From the NCBI RefSeq assembly GCF_026625565.1, contig NZ_CP112998.1, forward strand, positions 2,978,501 to 3,042,500: a stretch of 64,000 bases of DNA. The letters are read 5' to 3'. The translations under genes and the position numbers were made by a program. Under the pieces are notes generated by a model. The model saw only the letters and a list, made by a program, of their open reading frames with translations, was not told the DNA's origin and ran no database searches. Position 1 is the stretch's first letter, and each line of letters begins with the position of its first letter. Below are positions 48,642 to 56,308 of this stretch, one piece after another. The stretch comes from Dyadobacter pollutisoli (GTDB taxonomy: Bacteria > Bacteroidota > Bacteroidia > Cytophagales > Spirosomataceae).

Positions 48642-50315
48642 ATGAAACAGTTGATCATATCGCTCCTGATCTTCACTATTGCATTGTCCTGCAAGACAAA
48701 ACCTGAGTACGAAACCATTGTCCGCAACGGGATGATCTACGACGGCAATGGTGAAAAGCCTTATCTGGCTGACATTGGCATCAACGCGGATACCATTGCT
48801 TTTATCGGAGATTTGAAGAATGCGAAAGCAAAAAATGAGACTGATGCAAAAGGTAAAGCGGTAGCTCCCGGGTTTATCAATATGCTTAGTTGGGCGGTTG
48901 AAACGCTGATACAAGATGGTCGTAGTCAGAGCGATATCCGGCAGGGAGTCACATTGGAAGTAATGGGCGAAGGTTCCAGTGCCGGACCATTTAATGCGAA
49001 GATGAAACGCGAGTGGCAAGCCGGACAGGGCGACATCAAATACAAAGTAGAATGGAACACGCTCGGGGAATACCTGAATTTCCTTGAAAAGAAAGGTGTC
49101 AGCTGCAATGTTGCGTCGTTTATTGGCGCCGGCACTGTCCGCACTTATGTGGTGGGCGAGGACAACAGGAAGGCGACGGCCGCCGAGCTCGACAGCATGC
49201 AATTACTGGTGAAACGGGCCATGGAGGAAGGCGCTATGGGCGTAGGGTCATCCCTGATTTATCCGCCCGATTTTTTTGCAGATACCCAGGAGCTGATCGC
49301 GCTTTGTAAAGAAGCTGCGAAGCATGGCGGCATGTACATTTCCCATATGCGAAGCGAAGGAAACAAACTGGATGAGGCCGTTGAGGAACTGATCACCATT
49401 TCAAAAGAGGCCAACATTCCGGCTGAGATATATCACATTAAAGCCGTGGGTAAAGACAATTGGCATAAAATGGATGGCATCATCAAACGCATTGAAAAGG
49501 CCAGGTCGGAGGGATTGCACATTACCGCCGACATGTACACGTATGAGGCTAGTGCGACGGGACTGACTTCTGCATTCCCTCCTTCATTGCAGGATGGAGG
49601 CTTTGGCAAATTAAGGCAACGCTTGCAAGATCCGGCCATTCGGTCGCAAATGAAGAAGGTGATGAACTCGAACCCCAAAGATTGGGAAAACCTGTACTAC
49701 GGTGCCGGATCGCCTGAAAAAGTGCTGTTGCTGGGCTTTAAGCAGGATTCACTGAAAAAATATACCGGCAAATCACTGGCCGAGGTCGCCAAAATCAGAG
49801 GTACTTCGCCAGAGGAAACGGCTATGGACCTGATCGTTCAGGACAGCACCCGGATAGACGTCGCGTACTTTTTCATGACCGGAAGTAACCTGAAAAAAGA
49901 AATCGCTTTGCCCTGGGTGAGCTTTGGGTCTGATGCAGGAAGTTATGCTCCTGAGGGTGTTTTTCTGAAATCGCAGCCCCATCCCCGATCATATGGAAAC
50001 TTCGCCCGGGTGATCGGCCATTATGTGAGGGATGAAAAAATACTGCCATTAGAAAAAGCGATCTATAAACTCGCCAAATTACCTGCGACGAATCTGAAAC
50101 TGAAAAAGCGCGGCGAATTGAAAGTCGGCAATTATGCCGATGTAGTCATTTTCGACCCTGAAAAAGTACAGGATCACGCCACCTATGACAGGCCGCAACA
50201 GTTTGCAACGGGCGTTTCAGACGTATTCGTAAATGGCGTGCTCGTCCTGAAAAATGGAGAACATACCAATGCCAGGCCGGGCAGGTTCGTGAAAGGGCCT
50301 GGGTTTGTAGAATGA
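48642..50315 (+). CDS. N-acyl-D-amino-acid deacylase-like amidohydrolase, lipoprotein
   Basis: 557 residues. The lipobox is TIALSC (Cys17). The amidohydrolase frame is clear: VRNGMIYDGNGEKPYLADIGI, GKAVAPGFINML, MYISHMRSEGNKLDEAVEEL, EIYHIKAVG, VSFGSDAGSY and the C-terminal RGELKVGNYADVVIFDPEKV. The metal-ligand HxH that normally follows 'APGFID' is replaced by residues 81-83 (MLS), and the Cys ligand in the G-N-C-G loop is replaced near 111-113 (GEGSS). His235, His265 and Asp430 remain. It may be a single-metal enzyme or have another activity. The family name is safe, the reaction is not. Confidence 0.85.
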   Translation: MKQLIISLLIFTIALSCKTKPEYETIVRNGMIYDGNGEKPYLADIGINADTIAFIGDLKNAKAKNETDAKGKAVAPGFINMLSWAVETLIQDGRSQSDIRQGVTLEVMGEGSSAGPFNAKMKREWQAGQGDIKYKVEWNTLGEYLNFLEKKGVSCNVASFIGAGTVRTYVVGEDNRKATAAELDSMQLLVKRAMEEGAMGVGSSLIYPPDFFADTQELIALCKEAAKHGGMYISHMRSEGNKLDEAVEELITISKEANIPAEIYHIKAVGKDNWHKMDGIIKRIEKARSEGLHITADMYTYEASATGLTSAFPPSLQDGGFGKLRQRLQDPAIRSQMKKVMNSNPKDWENLYYGAGSPEKVLLLGFKQDSLKKYTGKSLAEVAKIRGTSPEETAMDLIVQDSTRIDVAYFFMTGSNLKKEIALPWVSFGSDAGSYAPEGVFLKSQPHPRSYGNFARVIGHYVRDEKILPLEKAIYKLAKLPATNLKLKKRGELKVGNYADVVIFDPEKVQDHATYDRPQQFATGVSDVFVNGVLVLKNGEHTNARPGRFVKGPGFVE

Positions 50316-50322
50316 CCCATTC

Positions 50323-51117
50323 TCAAATAGCAATCGAAGTCTGTGAACTAAGATCCTTCAATTCCTTCACTGAATTGCAGAGGCCCATTACTTTGCCGTC
50401 TTTGTTGATGATCAAATGCGTCGGGAACTGATTGATTTGGAGTGTATCCGTTACGTAACCTTTTTTATTTCCAACTGTTTTGTAATCGAAACGCTGTCTG
50501 CTCAGGAATTTCCTTAATGCATTCTCCGAATCCAGCGCGACGCTCAGAAAAACAACATCGTCACGGTCTTTATTTTTGGCAACGATTTCATTGAGTTCGG
50601 GCATTTCTTCCACGCAGGGTATACAGCCGATAAACCAGAATTTCATCACTACATATTTGCCTTGTGTATTTTCGGGTGTATAAGCCTCACCGTCCAGATC
50701 GGTAAAATGGAGTCCGGCTAGCGGTTTACCCATTTTCAGATAGTAGTGATAGTCCGTATAAGCCTGGGCGAGCAGCTGATTTTTGATGTTGTCCTCGGCA
50801 TCCGGTTTGAGCGGTTCCAGTTTGTATTGAATAACCGAATCACGGGCAATGTACTTATAAACCATATATTTACCTGTCGCATATTTGGTCATGAAACTAT
50901 CAACCGGCATAGGCTTCGAATCTGTGTTGAATGCATCAAAATGCTTATAAAATTTGAGATGCGTCGAGTAGTAGGACCAAAAATGTGTAAAATCAGACAT
51001 TGAAGTTTCCGTTCCGACGACCGGTTTTCCTAGTTTGTCTTTTTCATCCGAGCAACCGACAACCAGCGTTAATGTCAGCAAAAAGAACAAATTCGGCAGT
51101 TTTGATAATCGTGTCAT
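50323..51117 (-). CDS. TlpA-like thioredoxin-fold lipoprotein
   Basis: 264 residues from ATG 51117. The lipobox is LVVGC (Cys22). A helical N-terminal region (about 25-135) precedes a thioredoxin fold of the AhpC/TSA-TlpA kind: VVMKFWFIGCIPCVEEMPELNEIV carries the CxxC pair Cys165/Cys168, and QFPTHLIINKDGKVMGL holds the cis-Pro. It should reduce or shuffle disulfides in the periplasm, anchored to a membrane. Its stop lies 7 bases from the convergent D-aminoacylase-like gene. Confidence 0.9.
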   Translation of the reverse strand: MTRLSKLPNLFFLLTLTLVVGCSDEKDKLGKPVVGTETSMSDFTHFWSYYSTHLKFYKHFDAFNTDSKPMPVDSFMTKYATGKYMVYKYIARDSVIQYKLEPLKPDAEDNIKNQLLAQAYTDYHYYLKMGKPLAGLHFTDLDGEAYTPENTQGKYVVMKFWFIGCIPCVEEMPELNEIVAKNKDRDDVVFLSVALDSENALRKFLSRQRFDYKTVGNKKGYVTDTLQINQFPTHLIINKDGKVMGLCNSVKELKDLSSQTSIAI

Positions 51118-51489
51118 CACTTTTGGCTTAGTTCGGTAAATCCGTGAACCAATGATTCAGGGCACTGCAATATACTACACAATATATAATAAAATTTCAT
51201 ATCGTGTAATTTACTGTATTGCCCCGATTTATTTTCATGGCTGACAAATCCCCTTCACTTTTCGATCTGAAACTTAAAAAGCTACCCAGATTATAACTCC
51301 GGCGCAGATACTTTCCGCGCTGGCCTTTTATCGGCAAAGTATTCTCATTTTGAGGAATATAAATGCATTTCGTCAATTAAATCATTCCGGTCGTCAACGC
51401 ACTTTTCCAGGTTGGTACAGCATTCGTTTCTTTGACTATCAGTTCAGTTAGCGCAGCGAATATTCCACCTTAAACGCTTCATCCGGAAG
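51118..51489. other. Divergent intergenic region with an AT-rich inverted repeat
   Basis: This 370-base stretch carries no coding frame. An imperfect inverted repeat spans 51167-51222: GCAATA pairs with TATTGC at the ends, and ACACAATAT (51177-51185) pairs with ATATCGTGT (51199-51207) with one mismatch. It lies 50 bases from the TlpA-like start and could be an operator. No clear TAnnTTTG box was found before the esterase-like gene. Confidence 0.4.
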
Positions 51490-52575
51490 ATGATACGAAC
51501 CAAATCCATACTACTGTTCGCAGTAATGTTTTACCTGGGTGCACAAGGTACCTGGGCCCAACCGACAAAGCATGGCAGCATTGTTACCGAGCGTTTGATC
51601 TCCACGGTACTTCGCGGGACACGTACCGGGCTTGATACCACCCGCAGTATCAAAATTTACCTTCCGCCTGGTTACGAGCAGTCTGGCAAGGCATACCCGG
51701 TTGTTTATTATTGTCACACCGTTTTCCAGAATCCCGAGAAAATGTTCGAAGACGGCAACCTGGTAAGATTGCTGGAGAGAGGATTTGCAGGTGGCATTAT
51801 TCAGGAATTTATCTTCGTGGTCGGCGATTACAGTTCACCCACGACGGGCAGTTTATATGAAAACTCGTCCGCTACCGGTCGCTGGCTCGACTATACGATC
51901 CAGGAGCTGGTACCATTTATCGACAGCCGCTACCGTACCCTGCCGCGCCCCGAAAGCCGCGCTGTGGCCGGTGATATGATGGGAGGGCGCGGCGCTTTGC
52001 TGCTCGCAATGCGGAATCCCGAGATTTTCAGCGTTGTATATGCGATGAACCCGGTGGGTACCGGCCAAGGTGTGCTGCCCATTCAAAATTACCCGAACTG
52101 GCAGAAAATGCATGAAGCGAAGTCTTTCTCTGATCTCAAAAGTGAGCCGATCTCGCAGCTTTTTGTAACCATGTCACAGGCATTTCTTCCTAACCCCAAT
52201 CGCCCGCCATTCTACTGCGACTTTATCATGGAAATGGCGGGTGGCAAGCTGATATATAACGGTGAAAATGCACGCAGGCAGGTCGCAGGGTTCTCATTAA
52301 ACGACAGGCTGGACGAATATGCGGCCAACCTCAAAAAGCTGCGCGGTATTGCATTTGACTGGTCGCGCTACGACCCTATCCCGGACCATATCTATGGTTC
52401 TCAGGATTTTACACGAAAACTCGAACGCCTTGGAATCGAGCATGAAGCCGAAGAATATCGCGGCATTTACTGGACTGAAAATTGGGCCGAAGATGGACGG
52501 TTTTATTCCCGCCTACTTCCGTTTTTTCAGCGGCACCTGCTTTTTGAAACAAAAAAATTAAGTGTAAACCATTGA
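51490..52575 (+). CDS. Secreted esterase-fold protein lacking the catalytic Ser and His (first copy)
   Basis: 361 residues with a signal peptide (1-23, GTWAQP). The fold is that of esterase D/Fes proteins (PF00756): TRSIKIYLPPGYEQSGKAYPVVYYCHTVF, EFIFVVGDY, ELVPFIDSRYRTLP and RAVAGDMMGGRGALLLAMRNPEIF. In an active enzyme the last motif reads G-x-S-x-G; here residues 161-165 are GDMMG, with Met163 in the serine position. Near the C-terminus the usual GxHxWxxW reads RGIYWTENW, so the His is lost too. It is therefore likely to bind rather than cut a substrate. Homologous to the next gene, 4 bases away. Confidence 0.85.
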   Translation: MIRTKSILLFAVMFYLGAQGTWAQPTKHGSIVTERLISTVLRGTRTGLDTTRSIKIYLPPGYEQSGKAYPVVYYCHTVFQNPEKMFEDGNLVRLLERGFAGGIIQEFIFVVGDYSSPTTGSLYENSSATGRWLDYTIQELVPFIDSRYRTLPRPESRAVAGDMMGGRGALLLAMRNPEIFSVVYAMNPVGTGQGVLPIQNYPNWQKMHEAKSFSDLKSEPISQLFVTMSQAFLPNPNRPPFYCDFIMEMAGGKLIYNGENARRQVAGFSLNDRLDEYAANLKKLRGIAFDWSRYDPIPDHIYGSQDFTRKLERLGIEHEAEEYRGIYWTENWAEDGRFYSRLLPFFQRHLLFETKKLSVNH

Positions 52576-52579
52576 TCCC

Positions 52580-53641
52580 ATGCGCTCACTCAAAATCGAA
52601 ATCCTGATTGGAATATTCATCTGCGCCACACTTACTTCGGTATCGGGGCAACAGGGCACAGTCGTCACCGAGCACATTAATTCCATCGAACTCAGCGAAA
52701 ACCTTGTTGGCATTGACCTCAATCGCACTGTGAAGGTTTACCTGCCACCGGGCTATGCTACTTCGGGCAGCTCCTACCCTGTCCTGTATTACTGCCATAA
52801 TCTCAATTTCAATGCCGAGCAGCTGTTTGCAGATGGAAATCTGGTGAAGTTACTCGAACGGGGATTTGCGAATGGTGTCGTAAAAGAGTTTATCCTCGTA
52901 GCAGCGACCTATGGTACTCCTACTTCGGTAAGCTGGTATGAAAACTCTCCCACTACGGGCAGATGGATCGATTTCACTGTTAAGGAACTGGTACCGTTTA
53001 TAGACAACCGCTTCCGTACCATCCGCAACCGCGACAGCCGGGCAGTTGCGGGGGATTTCGTCGGCGGTCGCGGCGCATTGCTATTTGCAATGCTTTACCC
53101 CGATCTTTTCAGTGTCACTTATGCACTTCACCCGGTTGCTACCGGCGTGGGATCGACCCCAATGGCCTGGAAAACCGATTGGAACAAAATCCATAATGCC
53201 AAAGAATTGAAAGAGCTGGATGGCGTGGATTTCGCCCGGCCATTCGTAAGCATTTCCCAGGCATTTTTACCAAATCCAAATCGCCCACCTTTTTATTGCG
53301 ATTTTATGGTTGAAATGGAAAACGGAAAGCCTGTGCTCAACATTCAAAATTCGGAGAAGCTAAAAACAGGATTTCTGCTCGATCACATGCTCGGCACCCG
53401 AGCGGAAAATCTCAGAAAAATGCGGGCTATCGGCTTCGATTGGGGACGTTACGATCCAAATCAGGACCACGTGGTTTCCAATCAGTCATTCACAAGGAAG
53501 CTCGACGAACTCGGTATCGAACACCAGGCCGAAGAATATCGTGGTGATCCGTGGAGCAAGAACTGGACCGAAAACGGCCGGTTTTATACTAGATTACTCC
53601 CATTCATTGCAAAAAATATGGTCTTTGAAACCAACCAGTGA
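52580..53641 (+). CDS. Secreted esterase-fold protein lacking the catalytic Ser and His (second copy)
   Basis: 353 residues with a signal peptide (1-23, TSVSGQQ). It aligns along its whole length with the preceding gene: NRTVKVYLPPGYATSGSSYPVLYYCHNL, ENSPTTGRWIDFTVKELVPFID, SQAFLPNPNRPPFYCDFMVEME, LDELGIEHQAEEYRG. The nucleophile motif is GDFVG (158-162), with Phe160 in place of Ser, and the His motif is RGDPWSKNW. Both copies have lost the same two residues while keeping the fold, so the loss came before the duplication. The shared PNPNRPPFYCDF stretch may be the conserved binding surface. Confidence 0.85.
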   Translation: MRSLKIEILIGIFICATLTSVSGQQGTVVTEHINSIELSENLVGIDLNRTVKVYLPPGYATSGSSYPVLYYCHNLNFNAEQLFADGNLVKLLERGFANGVVKEFILVAATYGTPTSVSWYENSPTTGRWIDFTVKELVPFIDNRFRTIRNRDSRAVAGDFVGGRGALLFAMLYPDLFSVTYALHPVATGVGSTPMAWKTDWNKIHNAKELKELDGVDFARPFVSISQAFLPNPNRPPFYCDFMVEMENGKPVLNIQNSEKLKTGFLLDHMLGTRAENLRKMRAIGFDWGRYDPNQDHVVSNQSFTRKLDELGIEHQAEEYRGDPWSKNWTENGRFYTRLLPFIAKNMVFETNQ

Positions 53642-53776
53642 CCACAGGGAACCGGGCCTGGAATATCCTGGTCCGGATTTTTCGTAGGTATGCGTTTTTT
53701 CAAAGTTTATTTCAGTATATGTCCCGGATTGGGAACCAGCTCTCCAAATAGGTGTTACCAGTATATTGTCAACGTT

Positions 53777-54631
53777 ATGGCTAGTACTTTTCGGAAAAGA
53801 TTTCTGTATCTGCTTCCTGGCATTTTAACCCTATGCTTGTCGCTCGGAGCTTACGTGCTGCACAGTATGAGGATGTTACCCTGGCAATCTCCTGTATTTG
53901 ATACAGCCTTACCAGCAACTCTTCCGCTCACTGGTGCCCATGCTGTTCTTATTTTCAGCAAGACCAATGGCTTCCGGCATGAATCCATTGAAGTGGGTAT
54001 CGCAGCATTCAAAAAGGCTGGTCTTGAAAATGGCTGGGATGTCCATGCAACTGAAAACGGTGCGCTGATCAATTCGGATTACCTTCATCAGTTCCAAGTC
54101 GTTGTATTTCTTTCCACAACCGGTGAAATACTGACTCCTGCTCAAAAATCAGCGTTTGAAAAATACATTGAGAATGGCGGAGGGTATGCAGGCATTCATT
54201 CTGCCTCGGATACGGAACACGGCTGGGCCTGGTACGGGAAGTTACTGGGCACATTCTTCCGTGACCACACATTCCTGCCCCTTCACTTACCTGAGGCTGA
54301 AATCATCACAGAAAACGCTGCTCACCCGGCAAACCGCGGCCTGCCAGGGCGATGGACAAAGGCCGATGAATGGTATAATTTCAAAGAAAACATTCGAAAA
54401 AATGAAGGTTTCCAGGTCCTGCTGAGCCTCAATGATGGCTCATATCCTTCCTTTTGGTACAAAATGAACGGCGATCACCCGATTTCCTGGACGCATCGGG
54501 TTGGAAAAGGAAGGATGTTTTATACGGCAATGGGCCATCACGCAGACACATTCTCGGACCCAACGGCTATGCGTCACATGATCGGGGGCATTGCCTGGGC
54601 GGGAAAACTCGCGCAGCCGGTGAACAGGTGA
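53777..54631 (+). CDS. ThuA-like domain protein, exported
   Basis: 284 residues from ATG 53777, where a signal anchor begins (FRKRFLYLLPGILTLCLSLGAYVL); the frame extends 29 codons further upstream without a better start. The ThuA fold resembles class I glutamine amidotransferases: AVLIFSKTNGFRHESIEVG, VVVFLSTTGEILT, GGGYAGIHSASDTE, WYGKLLGTFFRDH, and the C-terminal GKGRMFYTAMGHHADTFSDP. Family members are linked to trehalose and other sugar catabolism, without an assigned reaction; one group converts 3-keto sugars. It may belong with the two esterase-fold genes upstream, 135 bases away. Confidence 0.88.
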   Translation: MASTFRKRFLYLLPGILTLCLSLGAYVLHSMRMLPWQSPVFDTALPATLPLTGAHAVLIFSKTNGFRHESIEVGIAAFKKAGLENGWDVHATENGALINSDYLHQFQVVVFLSTTGEILTPAQKSAFEKYIENGGGYAGIHSASDTEHGWAWYGKLLGTFFRDHTFLPLHLPEAEIITENAAHPANRGLPGRWTKADEWYNFKENIRKNEGFQVLLSLNDGSYPSFWYKMNGDHPISWTHRVGKGRMFYTAMGHHADTFSDPTAMRHMIGGIAWAGKLAQPVNR

Positions 54632-54641
54632 GCTTTTGGGC

Positions 54642-54678
54642 AAAAAAATCAGCCGACGGTATCGCCGGCTGATTTGAC
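54642..54678 (-). terminator. Rho-independent terminator of the SusCD operon
   Basis: A perfect 10-bp stem (AAATCAGCCG 54646-54655, CGGCTGATTT 54666-54675) is followed on the minus strand by a T-run reaching 54642 (seven Ts on that side). It lies 20 bases after the susD stop and 14 bases after the convergent ThuA gene, so it may serve both. Confidence 0.8.
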
Positions 54679-54695
54679 TATTGGCACATATTGAC

Positions 54696-56279
54696 TTAAT
54701 TCCAGTCATTGCTGATATCTTTGGCAACGAGTGGGTTCGTGTTTTTCTCGGTCAGGGGTATAGGAAACAGTACGTGTTTATCCTGAAAAAAGGACTGGCT
54801 TGAAGTCGGATATTTCTCTTTTTTTTCCGCATTGAGGGTTTGTTTTGCAATACCCCAGCGGATCAGGTCGAACCAGCGCACTTGTTCACCGGAAAGTTCA
54901 AGCTGACGTTCCAGCATGATCTTCTTCATGGCTTCATCCTTGGTGCCGAGCGTTGTATAGGCGAATGCACCTGAGCGCGCACGTACTTTATTGATCAACG
55001 GAAGCGCCTCGGCTATCTTACCTACATTGATCTGCGCCTCGGCAAGCATCAGCAGCACATCGGCGTAGCGGATCACTTGCGAATTAATGTCGGACTGGGG
55101 CAGCTCTCCTTTTTCCTTGTACTCGTAAGGTTCATATTTTCTCCAGCGGAACCCATTGCCATTTTCTGCAAAAGGATATGGCTTCGCGCCGCCGGTACAG
55201 TTATCGCAGAATGTCACATCGCCACCACTCGCTTTGTCTCCGTAAAAAGTGTTCCTGGCCCGCGGATCGACGTAGGTTTTACCGGTTTCATCCTTGTAGG
55301 TAAAGGCTTTTACCGCCGCATCGGAGATAAATACATTGCGCCAGTCGTTCCAGCCATATTCCATCGCGCGACCGGTCAGCGTGTTTTTACCACTACCCGA
55401 TCCTTCCTGTGAGCCGAACATATAGTAAGGACTTCCTTCGGCCCAGCCTCCCCATGCTTTATGCGGTATGTCAAAGACCGTTTCAGCATTTTTTACCGGT
55501 GATTTGGTAAAAAGCTCGTCCAGGTTTTGCACCAGGTCGTAGGTATAAGGCGCTTTGGTCAGCAAATCGAACTGTGTAGCGGCTTCGGCATATTTTTTCT
55601 GGTACAGATAAGACTTGCCCAGCAATGCAATGGCCGCTCCTTTGGTAACCCTGCCGAGATCGTTTGCGCTTGCATAATTCGCTGGCAATCCTGCGATCGC
55701 ATTGACCAGGTCAGACTCTATTTGCTTCCAATTTTCTTCGGTACTGGCCCTTGGTAAATAGAATTCATCGTTTTCACTGTAATCCTTGCGGATGGGCACC
55801 CGGCCCCAAAGGGTTACCAGCAAAAACTCCGCATAAGCTTTCAGAAAATAGGCCTCGGAAACATACTGGGTCAGTTTGGCTTTCTCAGCATCCGAGGCGG
55901 GAGTAACTTTGGCGGCTTTATCGATCACCAGATTGGCCCTGAATGTCACTTTGTAGGCAGTAGACCAGAGGTCATTGATTTGCGCATGGTTGGCAGCGTA
56001 ACTGTAATCGTGCAGCTGCAAAACATCTCCCAAAAGCGGCGCGTCTGCCTCTGCTTCATTGCCCGTGAGATCCATTAAATAATAGAAATCCCTTGAATAT
56101 AGCCCTTTGTAGAGCATCAGGCCATATGTAGCAGTTACCGCTTCTGAAATCGTGGCCGGTGTCGTAAAATAGGTATCGTCGTTATAGCTCGACTGGTTTT
56201 TGACATTGTCCAGCGAGTTGTCGCAGCCAGCGATGGTCAGGCAGGCCAGTGTTCCCAGCGAAAGTATTTGCTTTTTCAT
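54696..56279 (-). CDS. SusD/RagB family outer-membrane lipoprotein
   Basis: 527 residues from ATG 56279 (a GTG lies two codons upstream). The lipobox is TIAGC (Cys19). SusD motifs: ISEAVTATYGLMLYKG, SEAYFLKAYAEFLLVTLWGRVPI, LLGKSYLYQKKYAEAATQF, IRYADVLLMLAEAQINVG and RQLELSGEQVRWFDLIRWGIA. It also has a CDNCTGG pair near residue 360, not usual for the family. It follows the STN-SusC gene by 29 bases and ends the operon with a strong terminator. The substrate is unknown. Confidence 0.95.
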   Translation of the reverse strand: MKKQILSLGTLACLTIAGCDNSLDNVKNQSSYNDDTYFTTPATISEAVTATYGLMLYKGLYSRDFYYLMDLTGNEAEADAPLLGDVLQLHDYSYAANHAQINDLWSTAYKVTFRANLVIDKAAKVTPASDAEKAKLTQYVSEAYFLKAYAEFLLVTLWGRVPIRKDYSENDEFYLPRASTEENWKQIESDLVNAIAGLPANYASANDLGRVTKGAAIALLGKSYLYQKKYAEAATQFDLLTKAPYTYDLVQNLDELFTKSPVKNAETVFDIPHKAWGGWAEGSPYYMFGSQEGSGSGKNTLTGRAMEYGWNDWRNVFISDAAVKAFTYKDETGKTYVDPRARNTFYGDKASGGDVTFCDNCTGGAKPYPFAENGNGFRWRKYEPYEYKEKGELPQSDINSQVIRYADVLLMLAEAQINVGKIAEALPLINKVRARSGAFAYTTLGTKDEAMKKIMLERQLELSGEQVRWFDLIRWGIAKQTLNAEKKEKYPTSSQSFFQDKHVLFPIPLTEKNTNPLVAKDISNDWN

Positions 56280-56308
56280 TATCACGAAAATGAGTTGAAT
56301 GGAAAGAA

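Noticed and set aside
48597..49202. 201-residue minus-strand frame over the start of the D-aminoacylase-like gene
   Set aside because: It is antisense to a gene with lipobox and amidohydrolase motifs and has none of its own.
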